Source: Cyanobacteria bacterium UBA3803
GTDB taxonomy: Bacteria; Cyanobacteriota; Vampirovibrionia; Gastranaerophilales; Gastranaerophilaceae
DNA: 13,093 bases
Assembly: GCA_002369055.1 (NCBI GenBank)
Contig: DFEL01000179.1
Location: forward strand, 1 to 13,093
Direction of reading: 5' to 3'
The notes beneath the pieces were generated by a model. It was not told the DNA's origin, did no database searches, and saw only the letters and a program-made list of their open reading frames with translations. Positions 5,798 to 11,933 of this stretch are shown piece after piece (the first letter of the stretch is position 1; every line of letters begins with the position of its first letter). A program made the translations under genes and the position numbers.

Positions 5798-6501
5798 AGC
5801 GGAGAGAAAATCTTATAAAAAATATACAACCCTGATAATACAAGTAACGCACCGCTGAGTTTTAATAAAAGTTCTGAAACTTTAACAAAGGATTGCATAT
5901 TTTTGATTGAAGAAGTGAAAACTCCTGCAATAATTAGAATTAAACCCTGTCCCAATGCAAATAAAAATAACATTAGCACTGCAAATAAAATGTTTTCCGA
6001 TACGGAAGCAAATGCCATTATTCCTGCTAAAATTGGTGTAGAACAAGGTGTCCCTGCAAGTGCAAACACCATACCTATCAAAAACGGATATAAAAATGCG
6101 TATCCACCATCATTTTTTGGAATTGATTTTACTATTACCGGAAATTCAAAGTCAAGTATATCTAATAATTTCAGCCCCATGACTATTAAAAATGAACCTA
6201 TTATAAGACCAAAATAGCTTCCAAAGAAGGATATAAATACTTTCCCTGTTACTGCACAAATTATTCCTATTGCCGTAAATACCACTGCTGTTCCAAGTAC
6301 AAAAAATAACATTTGTAGCAAGGTTTTAAGAGGTTTTTCTTTAGAATAGCCACCAACATAACCTATTATTATTGGTAGCATGGCAAGTGAACATGGACTT
6401 ACGGATGCTATTACACCACCTAAAAATGATGCAATAAGCATTGTAGCTTTAAATTGTTCACCTTGTATATTTGTCGTTAATGTATTTAAAATTTCTATCA
6501 T
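5791..6501 (-). CDS. ccdA: CcdA-type thiol-disulfide transporter (DsbD transmembrane domain family)
   Basis: Members move reducing electrons from cytoplasmic thioredoxin across the inner membrane to extracytoplasmic thiol proteins, for cytochrome c maturation, disulfide isomerisation or oxidative repair. The 236-residue protein has six likely membrane segments at about residues 20-50, 62-84, 94-115, 133-160, 172-195 and 212-233. The paired redox cysteines lie in the first and fourth: SPCSLAMLP (C37) and GTPCSTPIL (C153), each beside the typical prolines. The start codon is 1 nt after the stop of the thioredoxin-like gene, so the two almost certainly form a donor/acceptor pair. No cytochrome c or ccsB gene is seen, so the final target is unknown. 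Confidence 0.92.
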   Translation of the reverse strand: MIEILNTLTTNIQGEQFKATMLIASFLGGVIASVSPCSLAMLPIIIGYVGGYSKEKPLKTLLQMLFFVLGTAVVFTAIGIICAVTGKVFISFFGSYFGLIIGSFLIVMGLKLLDILDFEFPVIVKSIPKNDGGYAFLYPFLIGMVFALAGTPCSTPILAGIMAFASVSENILFAVLMLFLFALGQGLILIIAGVFTSSIKNMQSFVKVSELLLKLSGALLVLSGLYIFYKIFSPLL

Positions 6502-6502
6502 T

Positions 6503-6892
6503 TTATTTAAGTAAGTCTTTAAAATATGAGTCTAATTTTTCTTTTTTTACAAATCCTTCTGTTTTATGTTTTTGATTTCCGTTTTTATCAATAAATATAA
6601 CTGTTGGAACTAGCGTAATATTATATTTATCAATTGCTTCGTTTACATTTTTATCATTATTTTCGATATCATATTCTATGATACTGATACGGTCTTGATA
6701 AGTTGGTTTTAGTTCATCAAAACAAACTTTTAATTTTTGACAGTCGCTGCATAATTTTGAAGAAAATTTTATTACTTGCGGTTGACCTTCAACGATTTTT
6801 GCCGCTTCAACCGTGTGTCCTTTGGACATAATTGCATAAGCGATAACAGGTAAAATGAATACTAATGCGATTATGATAATATTTTTTTTCAT
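6503..6892 (-). CDS. Membrane-anchored or exported thioredoxin-like protein, CSDC active site
   Basis: A 129-residue protein. Residues 1-22 (MKKNIIIIALVFILPVIAYA...) form a signal peptide or N-terminal anchor, followed by a thioredoxin fold. The active centre is C48-S-D-C51, in place of the common CGPC. The downstream LVPTVIFID supplies the cis-proline, and the family's C-terminal sheet and helix are present. A third Cys (57) is close by. The start at 6892 is chosen because AAAAGGAG lies 6 nt upstream. A longer frame beginning at 6931 would read through this ribosome binding site and would place extra residues before the signal sequence. It probably receives electrons from the adjacent CcdA and reduces periplasmic disulfides. 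I see no convincing promoter, although this is the first gene of the operon. Confidence 0.88.
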   Translation of the reverse strand: MKKNIIIIALVFILPVIAYAIMSKGHTVEAAKIVEGQPQVIKFSSKLCSDCQKLKVCFDELKPTYQDRISIIEYDIENNDKNVNEAIDKYNITLVPTVIFIDKNGNQKHKTEGFVKKEKLDSYFKDLLK

Positions 6893-6966
6893 GGTGTTCT
6901 CCTTTTTATATTTAAAGAATACAACAAACAAAAAATAAATCTAACCACAATCGGATAATATTACAA

Positions 6967-6993
6967 GGACACTGTGGCATAACCACAGTGTCC
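6967..6993 (-). terminator. Hairpin after the 438-aa gene, likely terminator
   Basis: GGACACTGTGG (6967-6977) and CCACAGTGTCC (6983-6993) pair perfectly over 11 bp with the 5-nt loop CATAA. It lies about 45 nt after the stop codon of the gene at 7038. The bases that follow on the minus strand (TTGTAATATTATCC) are T-rich only in part. The T-tract is therefore poor and termination may be incomplete. Confidence 0.55.
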
Positions 6994-6994
6994 G

Positions 6995-7029
6995 CTTCTT
7001 CGTATTAAAATTCTTGTGTACCGAAGAAG
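6995..7029. repeat. Second inverted repeat next to the terminator hairpin
   Basis: CTTCTTCG (6995-7002) and CGAAGAAG (7022-7029) are perfectly complementary with a 19-nt loop. On the minus-strand transcript it forms just after the stop codon of the 438-aa gene and immediately precedes the 11-bp hairpin. The mRNA would then end in two adjacent stems. Confidence 0.4.
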
Positions 7030-7037
7030 TTTTAAGA

Positions 7038-8354
7038 TTATTGGAATGTTTTGAATACAGTTTCGATATTTTTTTGAATAACGCTCTTTACAGATTCCAT
7101 TTCTGTTGTAAGTGCTTTTTGTTCCGTATCTAACTGCCTTAAGCGTAATTCAAGAGTTCTGTCTTCTACTTGTATTTTTGATGTTTTAGCGTTAATTTCC
7201 GCAAGTCGTTTTTCATATTTTACAATATTGTAGTTATACTGTTGCATTGCGTCTTCGTATGCTTTATCATCTGCTTTTTCTTGTGAATTTAATGCAAGTT
7301 TAGTATCCATGCTTTCAAGTTTGATATTTTGATAACGATTTGTGCCTGATTTGTCATCAAGTCTTGCATATTCCGTGTTAGTAACTTTTTCTTGAACGTT
7401 TCGTGCATAGTATTGATTTAACGGTTTTTGAAAATCAATAGGTGAGGAAATTTGATATTTGTTATTAACATCAACTTTATTACTGTTTCCGCTGTTTAGG
7501 CATGTTTGTAAATCTTTTTCAATAGAGAAATACATTTTTCCGTTACGTTCAAATACCCAGATATCACTGTCTGCAACTGTTGCTAATTCAGGATAATCGT
7601 GTCTAATCTGGTCAAGTGCTTGTTTTTGGATTTTATCAGTAGAATCATATTTTTCTGCTGTTGCATTACCTAATTTGTATTGATAATCTCCTGCAATAGA
7701 TGTTGCGTATTTTAATTCACCGGCTTTACCGCTTTGTGCAAGCTTTTCTAAATCTTCATTTTTGCAGAAGAAATTAACCTTTTGACCTTGTTCATTTTCT
7801 GCTTCACATTTGCTGATCTGGTTTACATTGTCAAAAGTTATCAAACCTTTTTGTGCAAGTACTTTAAGTTCATCCAAATCTTTTTCCGTACAAGTTTTGA
7901 ATTGTGCCGTTGTACCTGTACTGTCGGTTACATTGTATGTATCTCCTTGTTTTGTAACGGAAATGTTATTTTCTGTTGTTGAATTTGTTGTGTATGTTGT
8001 AACTTTTTGTACTTGCGGATTTGAATTTCTTTCTTGAATACCTTTATATACGTCCTGGTTGTAGTGATATGTAACTTGATAGTTATATTTTTGACCGTCA
8101 ATTTCTTTATCAACTCGTTGCAAATCATCTATTTCATATTCGTTTGAACCGTCTGTAAAAGCATATTGTTGTTCAACATAATCGGTTTTATTTGGTGCAA
8201 TAGGTACAGACATATTTAACATTTTATTCCATAGCTCTGCTGACTGATTTGCAAGTGCAGTACGTGCTTGGTTTATCTGTTGACCTTCATATTCTACGTT
8301 TGTTTTTCTTGCTGTTAAGCCCAAGTAACGAGCTTGTGATGCTGCCATTCCCAT
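7038..8354 (-). CDS. Large orphan protein with helical ends, AASQARYLGLTARK type
   Basis: A 438-residue protein of no family I can name. The start at 8354 is chosen because GGGAG lies 8 nt upstream. A TTG at 8369 in the same frame would overlap that site. The first ~55 residues are an amphipathic helix region (AASQARYLGLTARKTNVEYE...). The last ~75 residues form a strongly charged coiled coil. The middle is Thr/Asn/Gln/Asp-rich and probably beta or mixed. It contains a diverged internal pair, TCTEKDLDELKVLAQKG and FCKNEDLEKLAQSGKAG. Four Cys lie in the middle part. There is no signal peptide or membrane span. Helical termini around a variable centre recall flagellin-like or secreted filament or tip proteins, but that is analogy only. 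It has a strong own promoter and ends at a double hairpin. Confidence 0.85.
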   Translation of the reverse strand: MGMAASQARYLGLTARKTNVEYEGQQINQARTALANQSAELWNKMLNMSVPIAPNKTDYVEQQYAFTDGSNEYEIDDLQRVDKEIDGQKYNYQVTYHYNQDVYKGIQERNSNPQVQKVTTYTTNSTTENNISVTKQGDTYNVTDSTGTTAQFKTCTEKDLDELKVLAQKGLITFDNVNQISKCEAENEQGQKVNFFCKNEDLEKLAQSGKAGELKYATSIAGDYQYKLGNATAEKYDSTDKIQKQALDQIRHDYPELATVADSDIWVFERNGKMYFSIEKDLQTCLNSGNSNKVDVNNKYQISSPIDFQKPLNQYYARNVQEKVTNTEYARLDDKSGTNRYQNIKLESMDTKLALNSQEKADDKAYEDAMQQYNYNIVKYEKRLAEINAKTSKIQVEDRTLELRLRQLDTEQKALTTEMESVKSVIQKNIETVFKTFQ

Positions 8355-8394
8355 AAGCGTATCTCCCAATTATCCATAATGTGTTTATGCTTTG

Positions 8395-8422
8395 ATTATA
8401 ATGATATTATTTGAAATATCAA
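8395..8422 (-). promoter_or_regulatory. Strong sigma-70-type promoter for the 438-aa gene
   Basis: On the minus strand, TTGATA (8422-8417) and a perfect TATAAT (8400-8395) are separated by 16 bp. Transcription would begin near 8388, giving a leader of about 34 nt that carries GGGAG. An inverted repeat, GATATT (8403-8408) and AATATC (8415-8420), lies inside the spacer and -35. It could be an operator, though it is AT-rich. Confidence 0.65.
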
Positions 8423-8457
8423 TATTTTTGCATGAATTTGGGCTAAATGGTTGAGAT

Positions 8458-8631
8458 TTAAATATCTTCGGGAATGAAAATTATACAGTCTTCAAGTTGA
8501 TTTCTTATTTCATCGTAAGAACTTCGGTATTTTACATGCTTTTGGTATTCTCTGACAATATTTATTACATCATCAGATGTCATACGTATAATTCGTCTTT
8601 TTCCTTCTTCATTTTCAATAATTCTTGCCAT
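8458..8631 (-). CDS. Small charged protein of unknown function
   Basis: A 57-residue product beginning MARIIENEEGKRRIIRMTSD. The start at 8631 is taken because AAAAGGAG lies just upstream. A longer frame from 8691 would translate through that site. The protein is mixed-charge and probably alpha-helical: an N-terminal basic/acidic stretch, SDDVINIVREYQKHVKY in the middle, and a C-terminal hydrophobic end, CIIFIPEDI. The pattern could suit a small DNA-binding or adaptor protein, but no helix-turn-helix or ribbon-helix-helix signature is certain. It sits 90 nt after the RRWYD-repeat gene and 103 nt before the 438-aa gene, all on one strand. Confidence 0.75.
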   Translation of the reverse strand: MARIIENEEGKRRIIRMTSDDVINIVREYQKHVKYRSSYDEIRNQLEDCIIFIPEDI

Positions 8632-8721
8632 TTTTTCTCCTTTTGTTAATAAGGATAACGGCAAATATGGGTTAATCTTTAATGAAATCAACTGTTTTGG
8701 TTAGAAATGTTTTTTCAAATT

Positions 8722-9054
8722 TTAATTGTCCAACGAAACGGATAATCCTTCCATGATATTTAAAAAATCTTCTGTCGGAAGTGTTGACATTGTTTTTAGG
8801 GCATATTTTAATTCATCATTTTTATCATACCAGCGTCTTTCATTTACGCTTTGTTGATATAAACCCAAAACTCGTTCTATACCAAGACTTAATTCAGGTT
8901 CTTCTTCTTCTCTGTGAAGTTCTTTGATTTGTCTTATAATTTCAATCAAGTCTTTAGATAATCTTTTTTTCGATTCGTTATCAAGTTTTTGCAATATTTC
9001 AAAAGCTTGAGTTGCTTTGTCGTGGTTATCGTACCATCTGCGTTTTAAGTTCAT
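8722..9054 (-). CDS. RRWYD-repeat small protein, unknown function
   Basis: A 110-residue soluble protein that I do not recognise by name. It contains two copies of a module: RRWYDNHDKATQAFEILQKL near residues 5-24, and RRWYDKNDELKYALKTMSTL at about 73-92. Each runs from Arg-Arg-Trp-Tyr-Asp through a charged turn into an amphipathic helix and then a Leu/acidic segment. The stretch between them (about 25-72) is very charged (EEEEPELSLG). There is no signal peptide, Cys or membrane segment. AAAGGA lies 8 nt before the ATG. The duplicated module suggests a dimer-like single chain or a two-site binding adaptor. It is the first gene of the leftward group and is divergent from the amidase. Confidence 0.85.
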   Translation of the reverse strand: MNLKRRWYDNHDKATQAFEILQKLDNESKKRLSKDLIEIIRQIKELHREEEEPELSLGIERVLGLYQQSVNERRWYDKNDELKYALKTMSTLPTEDFLNIMEGLSVSLDN

Positions 9055-9075
9055 AAATATATTTCCTTTAATAAA

Positions 9076-9104
9076 AGAATATTATTTTTTTTAAGAAAGG
9101 TCAA
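9076..9104 (-). promoter_or_regulatory. Candidate promoter for the RRWYD-repeat gene
   Basis: On the minus strand, TTGACC (9104-9099) and TATTCT (9081-9076) are 17 bp apart. Transcription would begin near 9069, so the leader would be only about 15 nt and would start right at the ribosome binding site. The match is good in sequence and spacing, but that short leader lowers confidence. Confidence 0.4.
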
Positions 9105-9108
9105 CTTT

Positions 9109-9137
9109 TTTTCAATCTGTAAAAAAAGTGGTATAAT
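9109..9137 (+). promoter_or_regulatory. Promoter for the amidase-murI pair
   Basis: TTTTCA (9109-9114) and a perfect TATAAT (9132-9137) are 17 bp apart. Transcription would start near 9144, about 11 nt before the ATG, leaving just room for GGAGAAGG (9146-9153). It lies face to face with the minus-strand promoter at 9076-9104, so the two may share regulatory sites. Confidence 0.55.
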
Positions 9138-9154
9138 ATCCAAGCGGAGAAGGT

Positions 9155-11101
9155 ATGATTAAAAAATTATTAATATATACATTATTAATTTTTTCATTAA
9201 GTTTACAGTCTGTATTGGCTGATGAACGTATTACGTCAGTTAATTATGATACTTCTGCCAATATGTTATTTCTCACTTCTTCTGCAAATTTTAAACAAGA
9301 AGATAAAATTAAATTTGTACCATTGTCAAATCCAAACAGAATATATTTTGATATTCCCGGAAGTGTATTAGTTGGCGGAAAACAAGACTATCAGATATCT
9401 TCAGGTGGAGATTTAAGACAAATTGTTGTTTCTCAATTTTCTACAAATCCAAATGTTGTAAGAGTTGTTGTTTATTTTGCCGAAAACTATAAAACGTCTA
9501 ATTTAAAATTATACAGGTTAAATAATAATATAATTGTAACTTTTAATAATCAAGTATGTTATGACGCAAATTACATGCATACAACATATCGTGATGAAAA
9601 ATTTGAAAGTACTGATTATTATTCTTTTATTTCAATGGTATCTCAAAATATTACCGCAGATGAAAAACCTTTTGTAGCACAGGTTGAGGCGTCCGAAAAA
9701 GTTTTAAATCAAATTCAGCAGGCTTTTAACAATTCTACAATTCCGGTAAACATAAAAACATCTTATCAAAATGCAAATGTTCAACTGACAAAAAAAGATT
9801 TTAAATTAAAGACTAAGTATTATTTAAAGAGTATTCAGGCTAAAAATAACGGAATTTTACTAAGCGGAGTCGGTTCTTTTTCAATTGAACGTCCTATGGT
9901 GTTAAATTCTCCTAATCGTTTAGTTTTAGATTTGCCAAACACTTATACCGATAGGAATATTCGTTCAAAAACTTTCCAATACGGTTCTGATACGGTTCGT
10001 ATAGGACAATTTGAGGCAAATAAGGCTCGTGTTGTTATTACAACCGAAAAGCACGATAAATATATTCCTATTTTTTCAGCAGATAATCAGTCTATTTTGA
10101 TTGCTAATAAAGAAACTCTAAGTCATGACACTTTGACAAATGTAATGACAAATCTTACTTCTGCAAAAGTTACAAAAACAAATGATCAAAATTACGGATT
10201 AAATTTTTATTTTAATAAACCTGTTGTTTATGCAATAAAGCGTGATGCGGCAAGTTTAACGATATATTTCTTTAATGCCGTTCAGTACAACGACCAAGAT
10301 TTTAAATCAACTATAAGCGGAACAGAATTGTCTGCTTCCAAAATGAGTTTAATGCCAAGAGTTGGTTTAAGATATAATATTCCATTGGAAAAAGACGATG
10401 TTGTAAAAGTATATACGGGTGCTGATGCAAGAACAGTAAAACTTGCATTAAAAGTGCCACCAAAGAAAGAAACCTTGACGAAACGTACACCTGAAGTAAT
10501 TACAAAATTACCGACAACCAACCCTGAACAGATAGTAAAACCTCGTAAGTCAGGTGAAAAAGTGGTTGTTATTGATCCCGGACACGGTGGTATAGATTAT
10601 GGTGCAATTCGTTCGGGTATAAATGAAAAAGATATTACAACGGATGTTTCTGCCAAAGTTGCAAAAATGCTGCGTTCTGACGGTTATACCGTTTACTTGA
10701 CAAGAGATGAAGATAAAACGGTTTCTTTACAAGAACGTGTTGATTTTTCAGAAAATCATAATCCGGATATTTTTGTAAGTATTCACGTAAATTCAAGTGA
10801 AGGTACAACAGCAACAGGTATTGAAACTCACTACTATCATGATTACAGTATTGGACTTGCAAAAGTTGTGCATGCCGCAATGGCTAAACATGTAAATTCA
10901 AAAGACAGAGGTTTGTTTAAATCTAAATTTTATGTTATAAATCATACGACGGTGCCTGCAATATTGGTTGAAATAGGATTTATTTCAAACGAAGAAGAAC
11001 GTGAAGATTTGATTTCTGAAAAACGCAAACAAGCAACGGCGAAAGCAATTGTAGAGGGGATAAAAAATTATTACAAGCAGCAACAAAAAGAACAAAAATA
11101 A
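9155..11101 (+). CDS. N-acetylmuramoyl-L-alanine amidase with AMIN domains (AmiC-like)
   Basis: An exported zinc amidase that cuts the bond between MurNAc and L-alanine in peptidoglycan, typically for daughter-cell separation. Of 648 residues, 1-22 form a signal peptide (basic start, hydrophobic core, ending near VLADE). Three AMIN-like beta domains follow, at about 26-115, 222-320 and 333-433. These normally bind peptidoglycan or target the division site. After a Lys/Thr/Pro-rich linker comes the Amidase_3 domain (about 470-640). The likely zinc ligands are H477 (DPGHGG), E491 (NEKD) and H544 (SIHVNS), with catalytic E606 in LVEIGF. The segment after SIHVNSS is short, so the autoinhibitory helix of E. 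coli AmiA/B/C seems absent (inference). It overlaps murI by 35 nt. Confidence 0.95.
   Translation: MIKKLLIYTLLIFSLSLQSVLADERITSVNYDTSANMLFLTSSANFKQEDKIKFVPLSNPNRIYFDIPGSVLVGGKQDYQISSGGDLRQIVVSQFSTNPNVVRVVVYFAENYKTSNLKLYRLNNNIIVTFNNQVCYDANYMHTTYRDEKFESTDYYSFISMVSQNITADEKPFVAQVEASEKVLNQIQQAFNNSTIPVNIKTSYQNANVQLTKKDFKLKTKYYLKSIQAKNNGILLSGVGSFSIERPMVLNSPNRLVLDLPNTYTDRNIRSKTFQYGSDTVRIGQFEANKARVVITTEKHDKYIPIFSADNQSILIANKETLSHDTLTNVMTNLTSAKVTKTNDQNYGLNFYFNKPVVYAIKRDAASLTIYFFNAVQYNDQDFKSTISGTELSASKMSLMPRVGLRYNIPLEKDDVVKVYTGADARTVKLALKVPPKKETLTKRTPEVITKLPTTNPEQIVKPRKSGEKVVVIDPGHGGIDYGAIRSGINEKDITTDVSAKVAKMLRSDGYTVYLTRDEDKTVSLQERVDFSENHNPDIFVSIHVNSSEGTTATGIETHYYHDYSIGLAKVVHAAMAKHVNSKDRGLFKSKFYVINHTTVPAILVEIGFISNEEEREDLISEKRKQATAKAIVEGIKNYYKQQQKEQK
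11054..11059 (+). promoter_or_regulatory. Strong ribosome binding site placing the murI start
   Basis: GAGGGG lies inside the end of the amidase gene, 7 nt before the ATT at 11067. No other gene start would use it. It is one of the better Shine-Dalgarno matches in the window. It lies just before the in-frame stop (11061-11063) that bounds the murI frame, so it effectively decides the proposed start. Confidence 0.6.
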
Positions 11102-11873
11102 ACCAATAGCAGTTTTTGATTCGGGTGTAGGCGGACTTACAGTATATGAAAAATTAAAAAAAATTCTGCCTAACGAAGACTATATTTATTTTGGTGATTT
11201 GAAAAATTCTCCATACGGTCAAAAATCAAAAACACAACTTTTAGATATAACATCTAATATTTTTGAGTATTTTAAAAACAGAGATGTTAAGGCTGTCGTA
11301 ATGGCTTGCAATACCACTTCAGCGAATGTTTACGAAGAATATAAAAATTCTTTTAATTATAAAATTTATCCGATAATTCAAACCTGTGCAAAAGTTCTTT
11401 CTGATTTGCCAATTAAAAGGTTGGGAGTATTCGCTACTTCTGCAACTATATCGTCAGGTGCTTATAAAAGGGAAATAAATAAACATAACAGTAATATTGA
11501 AGTTTTTGAAATGTCTTGTCCTGGTTGGGTTCAAATAGTTGAAGAAAACAAACAAAACGATGAAAAAAGCATTGTAAAAGTTAAAGAAAACTTAGATAAA
11601 ATGCTTGAAAATAATCCTGAAAAAATTATTCTCGGTTGCACACATTATCCGTTTTTGTTAGATATATTATCACAATTTGCACCAAAAGAAATGTTTATTG
11701 ACCCGTCAGAATATTTTGCAAATTATGTTAAATCAGACTTGGAAAATTTACATTTGATAAACGATGTCGGCGGTAATGAAGAAATTTTAGTCAGTGCTAA
11801 TCCCAATGAATTCAAAATCGCAGCACAAATGTTTTATAAATTACAAGATATGCCATCAGTTATTGAATTTTAG
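11067..11873 (+). CDS. murI: Glutamate racemase, probably initiated at an AUU codon
   Basis: MurI converts L- to D-glutamate for the peptidoglycan peptide. From 11067 the product is 268 residues, the usual family length. It includes AVFDSGVGGLTV with D18/S19, YFGDLKNSPYG, catalytic C81 in ACNTTS, and C191 in GCTHYP. The frame is open from a TAA at 11061 and contains no ATG, GTG or TTG before the conserved N-terminus. The first ATG (11199) would remove the DSGVGG loop and give a shortened, probably inactive enzyme. ATT at 11067 (or 11070) is the best start because GAGGGG precedes it by 7 nt. AUU starts are known but rare, for example E. coli infC. Alternatives are a +1 frameshift from the amidase or a sequencing error in the A-rich overlap. 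The gene ends at a strong terminator. Confidence 0.9.
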   Translation: MITSSNKKNKNKPIAVFDSGVGGLTVYEKLKKILPNEDYIYFGDLKNSPYGQKSKTQLLDITSNIFEYFKNRDVKAVVMACNTTSANVYEEYKNSFNYKIYPIIQTCAKVLSDLPIKRLGVFATSATISSGAYKREINKHNSNIEVFEMSCPGWVQIVEENKQNDEKSIVKVKENLDKMLENNPEKIILGCTHYPFLLDILSQFAPKEMFIDPSEYFANYVKSDLENLHLINDVGGNEEILVSANPNEFKIAAQMFYKLQDMPSVIEF

Positions 11874-11877
11874 TTAT

Positions 11878-11909
11878 AAAAAAGGAAGTCCATTTTGACT
11901 TCCTTTTTT
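11878..11909. terminator. Bidirectional intrinsic terminator
   Basis: A perfect 13-bp stem, AAAAAAGGAAGTC (11878-11890) with GACTTCCTTTTTT (11897-11909), has a 6-nt loop. The T-run serves murI on the plus strand, and the A-run becomes a T-run for the convergent prepilin gene on the minus strand. Confidence 0.85.
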
Positions 11910-11933
11910 GTCTTATATGATGTAATCTTTATA

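Noticed and set aside
6893..6931. Longer thioredoxin-like start at 6931
   Set aside because: It would translate through the AAAAGGAG site and add residues ahead of a clear signal peptide; 6892 is the better start.
7782..8128. Small plus- and minus-strand frames inside the 438-aa gene
   Set aside because: They overlap the long gene in other frames, with poor composition and no ribosome binding sites.
8355..8369. TTG start of the 438-aa gene at 8369
   Set aside because: The GGGAG ribosome binding site lies within that extension and is correctly spaced for the ATG at 8354.
8632..8691. Longer start of the 57-aa gene
   Set aside because: The 20 extra residues cover the ribosome binding site and are hydrophobic/low-similarity; the internal ATG is preceded by AAAAGGAG.
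11082..11105. Programmed frameshift fusing amidase and murI
   Set aside because: The A-rich overlap would need a +1 shift, whereas slippery A-runs usually give -1; a well-spaced ribosome binding site explains separate initiation more simply. Kept as an alternative only.
11199..11873. murI as a truncated gene starting at ATG 11199
   Set aside because: The conserved DSGVGG loop and YFGD segment lie in frame just upstream without interruption, so the gene is complete.
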